Positions 36,074 to 64,000 of a DNA stretch of 64,000 nucleotides are shown one piece after another (positions within the stretch are counted from its first letter, which is position 1; each line of letters begins with the position of its first letter). The stretch spans positions 26,660,001 through 26,724,000 of the forward strand of contig OZ231127.1 of the NCBI GenBank assembly GCA_965153355.1, in the 5' to 3' direction. Origin of the DNA: Flaccisagitta enflata (Eukaryota > Chaetognatha > Sagittoidea > Aphragmophora). Position numbers and translations under genes: made by a program. The notes beneath the pieces were generated by a model. It had not been told where the DNA came from. It did no database searches and saw only the letters and a program-made list of their open reading frames with translations.

Positions 36074-38864
36074 TTAACATGGAACAACGGAAAAATAGGT
36101 GGAAAACAGCTCGTCGCCTGGAAAAATGTCCTTGGTGGCAACGAGGGCGACAATTTTTAACGGTCTTTCTCCATTTAACACGGAAAACTTGGCATCGGCG
36201 TCGTAATGAAGATATGGCAGAAACTGAGAGATGGACAATATGAAGAGTAGTTATGAAAGGGTAAATGTATCTGAATGGTATGCTCCAGTCTATCAGTAGA
36301 AAAACCTGCATTCCAATACCCTATCTCACACTGGGTCTTATTTGGAGAGTTAAGAAAAATCTCCAATGGTAGTGACTTGAATAAGAAACAAGGCCGGATA
36401 CACGGCTACCCAAGTCGCGTGCGGGTGAGCAAGAGCAATATTTGAGGTCACTAGACCATCTGGGCAGGAGCAGTGGGATCAAAAAATAAAGTGGCTACCC
36501 AAGTCACGTGCGGGTGAGCAGGGGCCATATTTGAGGTCACTAGACTATTTGGGCAGGAGCAGTGACGTCCAAAAATAAAAATCATAAAAAAAGTAAAGTG
36601 TGACCGACCGACCGACGGACAAAGCGGGGTGTAGAGTGGCGTGCACGCGACTGAAAATTCTTGAAATTCTTTGCAAAAATCGCTAAACCGTTGCAAATTA
36701 TTGAATATAAATGATGTAAATCTTTAGGATCTTTGTGTTTTGAAATTTGATTCAAGATTCAGATCATTTGATAGGTCACACTATGCTCCTTTTTTTTAAA
36801 TAAAATTTTCTACACTAGGGCACTGTTGTTTTTGTTACCACGGTGGCACAGAATATGAAAATTTGTTTTTTTCATACAGATATACAATGCGACCAATCGA
36901 ATGATTGGAGATTTCACCAGGAATATGAATCTTGAGAAGGGTGAGATCGCTCTAACATTGTATCACGTACCCGCAATTGCTCAAACGATATTTCGTTGGG
37001 AAATTGTATGTCAAATTCATAATATGCAACGTTCGGATCCCGTGTCACCGAAGCATCGTCCTCAGCGGATTTAATGGTGGCGTTGTTAACGTATTGACCA
37101 ATGGCTAGTGGATTGAGCGCGCGGGGCGGACGAGACGTCATCCAGGTAGAATCTGCGGCCACGTGATCCCATTCAGGCACCGAATCTCGGTACAATAAAG
37201 ACCGATAAATCGAGGCCGAGAGGCCTAAAAGAACAGGGGACGGAGCGAGAGTAACGACCGTGAGAGGATACGGCGAACCAATACAATGCTCATCCGGTTC
37301 TATCAACTATCTAGCAGCCGTGGTTCTATACTTACCAGAATTCAAAATTTAAGATTTTCACTAACTCATCCTAGATTTTCTCAAATGCTCATAGAAAGAA
37401 ATTCTTGCGACGAAGATCTTCCTAAAGAGATCAACTCATAATCCTACCCAATGACATGCCCTCTCACCTCTGGAGTTTCCATCAAGCAACATTCCATCGG
37501 CGCATCGAAAAATGTAAGGATTTACCAACGACGCCCAAAACAGGGGCTCACCGGGAGAGTAATAAGTGCCAGGATAAATGGCGACCAGGTCGCCGGCACG
37601 AATCAAAGGACTCTTTGTCACATTGGGAGTGTCATCTGACGATATCGGAAATAGGGCGAGTAAAGACGGGACCCTAATAAGAGCGGAGGAGGGACCCAAA
37701 GTTATACCATCACCCCCAACAGCTTATATAGCTCAAGCATTTTCCTCACTTGCTATGGCGGTTTACACCTTAGGTGGATACAATTGGCGCCACTGTGGCG
37801 ATTTTTGAATTTCCACCTAGAACACCCTTAAATTTCGCAAAATTACCCTCCGGGGCCTACCAAAAAAATAAACAACTTTTTCTTCAATTTTGATAATTTG
37901 GGGGTGTTCTAGGTGGAAATTCAAAAATCTCCACGATGGCGCCAATTGTATCCACTTAAGGTATATTCCGCCACAGTAAGTGAGAAATTTGCATGAGCCA
38001 TATAAACTGTAGGGGGTGATGCTAAAACTGTGGGTCCCTCCTCCGCTCTTATTAGGGTCCCGTCTGTATATCAATGACCAACTTGTGGAAGAATAACAAC
38101 ACCCCCGACCAACTTACGGAAAACTCCCTTTTAAATCAAAACATTCATCTCTTCATGACCTATCCCAACCTTGAGATTCGTCTTGCCCAAAAGCGAAAAC
38201 TCCAAATCCTGCGTCAGATCCAAGCCCGCTCGGCGCACATTCAAGCCGAAAGCCTAATTGGCGATAGAGTAACGTGTCGACAGCAACGGCAGTGGTCGTG
38301 TCGACCAGTGGGAATAAACGCCGCTTCCATCTGCAACCAGATCAGATAATCACCGATGACAGATGCTACTTAAAGATACTAGGGATCTTTTCAAAAACAA
38401 AGCAACTAACTAATCCTGAGGCTTCAGCAGTTGGGCCATATGGCTGAGAGCATTTTGTAGGCTGAATTTTTTTTGTTGCGGACACGCTTTGTCCGTCCGT
38501 CCGTGGTGATCGAGTTGGAAAGTGTGAAAACGCGCATTTCCGCCCCTGCCCACCCGTTCGCAACTAGTATTGGCCGTGTATCCGGCCTTGTTCAGAAATA
38601 CGGCACACCCGCAGGCATCGATCTCAGCTATTCTTTTTCCCTTCACCTGTCAACCGGTGCATCACTTTTCTCCTGACAGTCATCGAAGCAAACAGAACGA
38701 TGAAGAGCAGAAACTACACTCAGCAACTGGTCTTTTAATTGGACTGAATCCACCTCGGCCTCTCTGATAGGGACGTTGCGTTCGATTTGTCTCTTGAAGT
38801 CACGCGCGATCCAAGGCACAAAACGATATCGATATCGTCGCCATACACGCAAGAAACGTCCCAT
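36074..38864 (-). CDS. SETD9: SETD9-like SET-domain protein, complete, 5 exons
   Basis: Exons: 38864-38647, 38330-38170, 37635-37468, 37224-36971, 36223-36074; total 951 nt, 316 aa, phases consistent. Human SETD9 has about 300 aa. The N terminus (RRYRYRFVPWIA) matches the SETD9 start. Exon 3 carries GDLVAIYPGTYYSPGEPLFW and NPYIFRCADGMLLDGN. Exon 4 has DSTWMTSRPP and the SET-core NPLAIGQYVNN. Exon 5 ends with GDELFSTYF, the equivalent of the ELFxDY pseudoknot strand. SET domains usually transfer methyl groups to lysine; the substrate of SETD9 is not established, so activity here is inferred. The exon 2 donor is a weaker GTTGGG. Confidence 0.9.
36388..36657 (+). repeat. Hairpin-ended interspersed repeat with duplicated left half
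   Basis: ACAAGGCCGGATACACGGCT, AAGTCGCGTGCGGGTGAGCA; the left half recurs at about 36492 (GGCTACCCAAGTCACGTGCG); right end GTAGAGTGGCGTGCACGCGACT. Located in SETD9 intron 4. Confidence 0.88.
36765..36895. repeat. Short relative of the GATAGGTCGCACTATA fold-back family
   Basis: TTTGATAGGTCACACTATGC on the left and ACAATGCGACCAATCGAATG on the right form the inner part of the arms seen at 6946-7565 and 60511-61128. Confidence 0.5.
37663..38066. mobile_element. CAGACGG-type fold-back element, 404 bp, TA duplication
   Basis: Inverted ends (A/C)AGACGGGACCCTAATAAGAG flanked by TA. The core has TTGGCGCCACTGTGGCGATT and its complement, shared with 39617-41584 and 63159-63850. It lies in SETD9 intron 2, its end 28 bp from exon 3, so it adjoins the pyrimidine tract of that acceptor. 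Confidence 0.82.
38467..38593 (-). repeat. Hairpin-ended interspersed repeat, diverged copy
   Basis: GCGGACACGCTTTGTCCGTCCG, CCTGCCCACCCGTTCGCAACT, GGCCGTGTATCCGGCCTTGTT. The terminal hairpin has decayed. Located in SETD9 intron 1. Confidence 0.78.
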
Positions 38865-39616
38865 CGCCTTCAGCGTCTGTCCTCACTGCCATCACAGCCA
38901 GTTTTATTCGGCGGCGCTATCGTCCTTAATCCACCCTGGCGAATTTTCTCTATGTCATTTGTCTGAGAGACCCAATTGTTAACTACGACAGGCGTGCCAT
39001 TAGTGTCATTCTATTACCCCACACCTCACCACTAGAAAACAAGACACGCGTTTTACTAGAGTGCGTGAATGCAAGCTCGTTTGAGTTAGTTCTGCAGTCT
39101 CAATATGGTAATCAGGCGTAGAAATAGATGCTGGCGTCTATTGTTGATAAAATAAGGCCAGCGCAACCTGACCCATTTCCGATGTTGGCAAGGAATAGAA
39201 GAAACTGACAGAACTACCTAGCTAGAGTAGCGTCTGAGATGGGTGTGCGGGTTTCAATTGGTTGGCGAGAAGAGGCAACACGCCCAAACAAGCAACGTAA
39301 TCATCGGACACAGCCCACTCAATTCCAACGATATTTCCATCGCGATATTTCCTCATTTTCTTGACCATTATCTCTTAATCACCTCACTGAGTGACGATGA
39401 AATCGCATATCTATCTCCTGATCGAGATTGCAATTGATGATATCCCTCGACATACTCATCTCAGTTATCAAGCCCTGTATAGTCTTTTTAAATCTAACTT
39501 TTACTCGCGTGCACGCGACTCTATAACCCGCTATGTTCGTCGGTTGGTCGTTCAGTCAAAGTTGGCTTTTTCCAGCGTTTTTGGGCGTGTTTTGCATTAC
39601 ATTGCATTATATTGTA
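38865..39616. other. Upstream region of SETD9, no gene seen
   Basis: The SETD9 promoter should lie next to 38864, but no element is clear. 39500-39570 is a reverse right-end fragment of the hairpin-ended family (CTCGCGTGCACGCGACTCTA then GTCGGTTGGTC). Confidence 0.5.
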
Positions 39617-41584
39617 CAGAAGGACCACTAATTTAGCGTGTGGCGGCACATTTTTTAGCCCTACCCCTAAAGCTAAAACCCATAAACCAATTTTTTCACT
39701 CGGAACAACTTTAGATACCTTAGGACAATACAAATGGCGCCACCGTGGCGATTTTTGAGATTCCACTTTTAACCCCTCCAAATGACCACTTTTTTCCCAC
39801 CCCTGAACCACCCCCGTGGGCAAAAAATCGCAAAATTGGGGGTCTTAAAAGTGGAAACTCAAAAATAGCCACGGTGGCGCCATTTGTATTGCCCCAAGGT
39901 ATCCAGAGCACTTCCAAGTAAAAAAAGCTTCAAAATTACAGTCCCCGACTGGGGACTGTAATTTTTGAAGCTTTCTCGTTGCGTAAACGCAACTCGATGA
40001 GATACACGACAAAACAGCAATTTCAAGAAAAAAAAAAGAAAAAAATATTTAGTATTGTTTTATTGATGACAAAACTTGATAATGATAACAATAGTGGATG
40101 ATGATGATGACATCAATGAATGATAATAACAACAAAAATCTAAGAAAAGAATATTCAAAAAAATTTTCGAAAAAAAAAATTTTGAAAAAAAATTTTTTCT
40201 CGAAAAATTTTCAAAAATTTTCTCAAAAATTTTTCTCAAAAATTTTTCAAAAAATTTTTCAAAAAAAAATTTTCAAAAAAAATTTTCAAAAAAATTTAGT
40301 AGCTGAAGATGATGACAGTAGTCAAGGATGATGACAGTAGATGAATATGATGACAGTAGTTGAAGATGATGACAGTAGTTGAAGATGATGACAGTAGTGG
40401 AAGATGATGACAGTAGTGGAAGATGATGACAGTAGTTGAAGATGATGACAGTAGTTGAAGATGATGACCATGGTTGAGGATGACGACAGTGGTTGAAGAT
40501 GATGACAGTGGTTTAAGATGATGACAGTAGTTGAAGATGATGACAGTAGTTGAGGAGGATGACAGTAGTTGAGGATGACAATAGTTGAAGATGATGACAG
40601 TAGTTGAAGATGATGACAGTAGTTGAAGATGATGACAGAAGTTGAAGATGATGACAGTAGTTGAAGATGATTCTTGAAATCCATGATGGCAAACCTAAAG
40701 AAAAATCAGAATGTAATAAATGAGCAAGTAAAAGAATTCATCAACTCCAATCCTCTATATAAATTGCCAAAGTCCTAGTAACATATTACTACATTAATAA
40801 GCTAATATCTTATAAACCATACTTCAGATTTAATTCCAATTTTGCAGGGGCAGTTCAATTAATATCCTTTAATTGTATTCCAAATTAAAAAAGAATTCAC
40901 ATAACTTTGCTACCCTTTGCCTATGTAAACTGCCTAAGTCATAGTAACATATTACTACATAAATAAGCTAATATCTCATTAACCAGACTTCAGATTTAAT
41001 TCGAATTTTGCAGGGGTTATTTATTCACTACCCACTACTTGTGTACCAAATTAAAAAAAAAATCACATACCTTTACTACCCTTTGCCTATGTAAATTGCC
41101 TAAGTCCTAGAAACATACTACTACATAAATAAGCTAATATCTCATAAACCAGACTTCAGATTTAATTCGAATTTTGCAGGGGTTGTTTATTTACTACCCT
41201 CTACTTGTATACCAAATTAAAAAAAAAATCATAAACCTTTACTACCCTCTACCTATGTAAACCACCTAAGTCCCAGCTAAATATTACTACAAAAATAATA
41301 GGCAAAGGGTAGTAAAAGTTAATGAATTTTTCTGAAAATTGGTACACAAGCTCCCATTGACATAGAAATACCACTGGTAAAGTTTCATGAACTTCTGAGG
41401 TCTGGTTCAAAAAATATAAGGTTTTAAACGAACGAACGACGACAACAGACTACACGATCAGGTCCATCACATAGTCACCGACGAAAACTATTCGTCGGGG
41501 ACAAAAATTGGTTAATGGGTTTGAGCTGCAGGGGTAGGGCTAAAACTTTATGTGCCGCCACACGCTAAATTAGTGGCCCGTCTG
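39617..41584. mobile_element. Large CAGACGG-type fold-back element, 1,968 bp, TA duplication
   Basis: Ends CAGA(A/C)GGRCCACTAATTTA and complement, continuing through GCGTGTGGCGGCACA, flanked by TA. Inside: a nested inverted repeat with AATGGCGCCACCGTGGCGAT (39730-39900), an AAAATTTT palindromic run (40150-40300), an 18-19-bp minisatellite (40302-40675), and three direct repeats of about 170 bp (40740-41300). No transposase frame. Confidence 0.8.
40302..40675. repeat. Minisatellite, unit about GATGATGACAGTAGTTGAA
   Basis: About twenty 18-19-bp units with small substitutions, inside the 1,968-bp fold-back element. Confidence 0.92.
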
Positions 41585-41590
41585 TACTGC

Positions 41591-41677
41591 TTCTGCCCAC
41601 ACGCTTAAGTTAGCCTTTTCCTCACTGCCACTGCCCACCTGCAAGCGACTTAGGTAGCCGTGTATACGGCCTTGTTT
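41591..41677 (-). repeat. Hairpin-ended interspersed repeat, left-end fragment
   Basis: CTGCCCACCTGCAAGCGACT, AGCCGTGTATACGGCCTTGTTT; the right end is missing. Confidence 0.75.
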
Positions 41678-42072
41678 AAGACGTATAAATCAGCGTATAG
41701 ATCGGCCTCGGCATAAAGTTGGCAAATGTAGTTAAAGATTAAATGTATTAAAGATCGAGAATTATCAAGTAATATATCAACTTAAATATCATTTATGAAT
41801 ATATGTTGGCAGAGACGCATCAAGGATTTCAACAGCATGGGCAAACATGATCTAATAATTTGTGCTCAAAAACCACCACGACATAAGTGCGGCACTAAAT
41901 GATCATAATTACTGAATGAAAGAAACTCTGGCAAAGAAACAATCCAGCGGCTTGAATCCGCGATTGCCAATCGCCGACGCCAGATCTGGCAATGAGTCAA
42001 ATTTCGCCATTAACAACAAAGCCAAAGCAACAAATTACGCTATGGGGAGGATTTCAGGGTATCCTGTTACAG

Positions 42073-64000
<21,928 letters not shown>

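Noticed and set aside
37663-37685. Splice acceptor for SETD9 exon 3 inside the fold-back TIR (CTCTTATTAG|GGTCCC)
   Set aside because: Phase does not match the donor of exon 2; the downstream CGTCAG|ATGAC acceptor at 37635 does.
40302-40675. Possible repeat protein (Ser/His/Leu frame on the minus strand)
   Set aside because: 18-19-bp minisatellite inside a fold-back element; units vary in length and break the frame.

Overview
The window is nuclear DNA of a eukaryote. It has GT-AG introns, the standard genetic code, long microsatellites and many interspersed repeats. The four cellular genes (a DDX60-type helicase, ATM, SETD9 and UBE3B) point to an animal or a close unicellular relative; I cannot name the species. 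Two exons are unusually long, more than 4.1 kb in the helicase gene and 6.56 kb in ATM.

All four genes lie on the minus strand. From left to right: (1) a DDX60-like Ski2-family RNA helicase, start codon at 6867, running off the left edge (1-6867); (2) about 13 kb of repeats without a recognisable gene (6868-19993); (3) a complete ATM checkpoint kinase gene (19994-35862), which I could resolve into 16 exons whose phases all agree (9,429 coding nt, 3,142 aa); (4) a complete SETD9-type SET-domain gene (36074-38864, 5 exons, 316 aa), whose stop is only 211 bp from the ATM start codon; (5) the 3' part of a UBE3B-type HECT ubiquitin ligase gene (42073 to beyond 64000). A roughly 18.5-kb intron cuts the UBE3B HECT coding sequence in two.

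Inside that intron lies a plus-strand Ty3/Gypsy-type retroelement (44231-57086) with intact gag and pol frames. Pol has protease DTG, RT YLDD, RNase H, and an HHCC plus D57D35E integrase. Downstream, in the position where env sits in retroviruses, is a third long intact ORF of about 1,169 aa (52997-56506). Its N-terminal third reads as a DEDDy (RNase D/WRN-type) 3'-5' exonuclease. A retroelement carrying its own proofreading-class exonuclease is the strongest candidate here for something undescribed. The element's ends are also odd: the only terminal repeat is an identical 80-bp block, arranged as R-U5 ... PPT-U3-R rather than as two full LTRs.

The rest is repeat. About 20 full or partial copies of one short interspersed family end in a GC-rich hairpin, and the left box of that family co-varies with the terminal hairpin arm. 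There are about ten fold-back (MITE-like) elements, several flanked by TA. There are also minisatellites, including telomere-like ones, a 1-kb pyrimidine tract, and two copies of a composite element with embedded microsatellites. I saw no tRNA, rRNA or CRISPR array.
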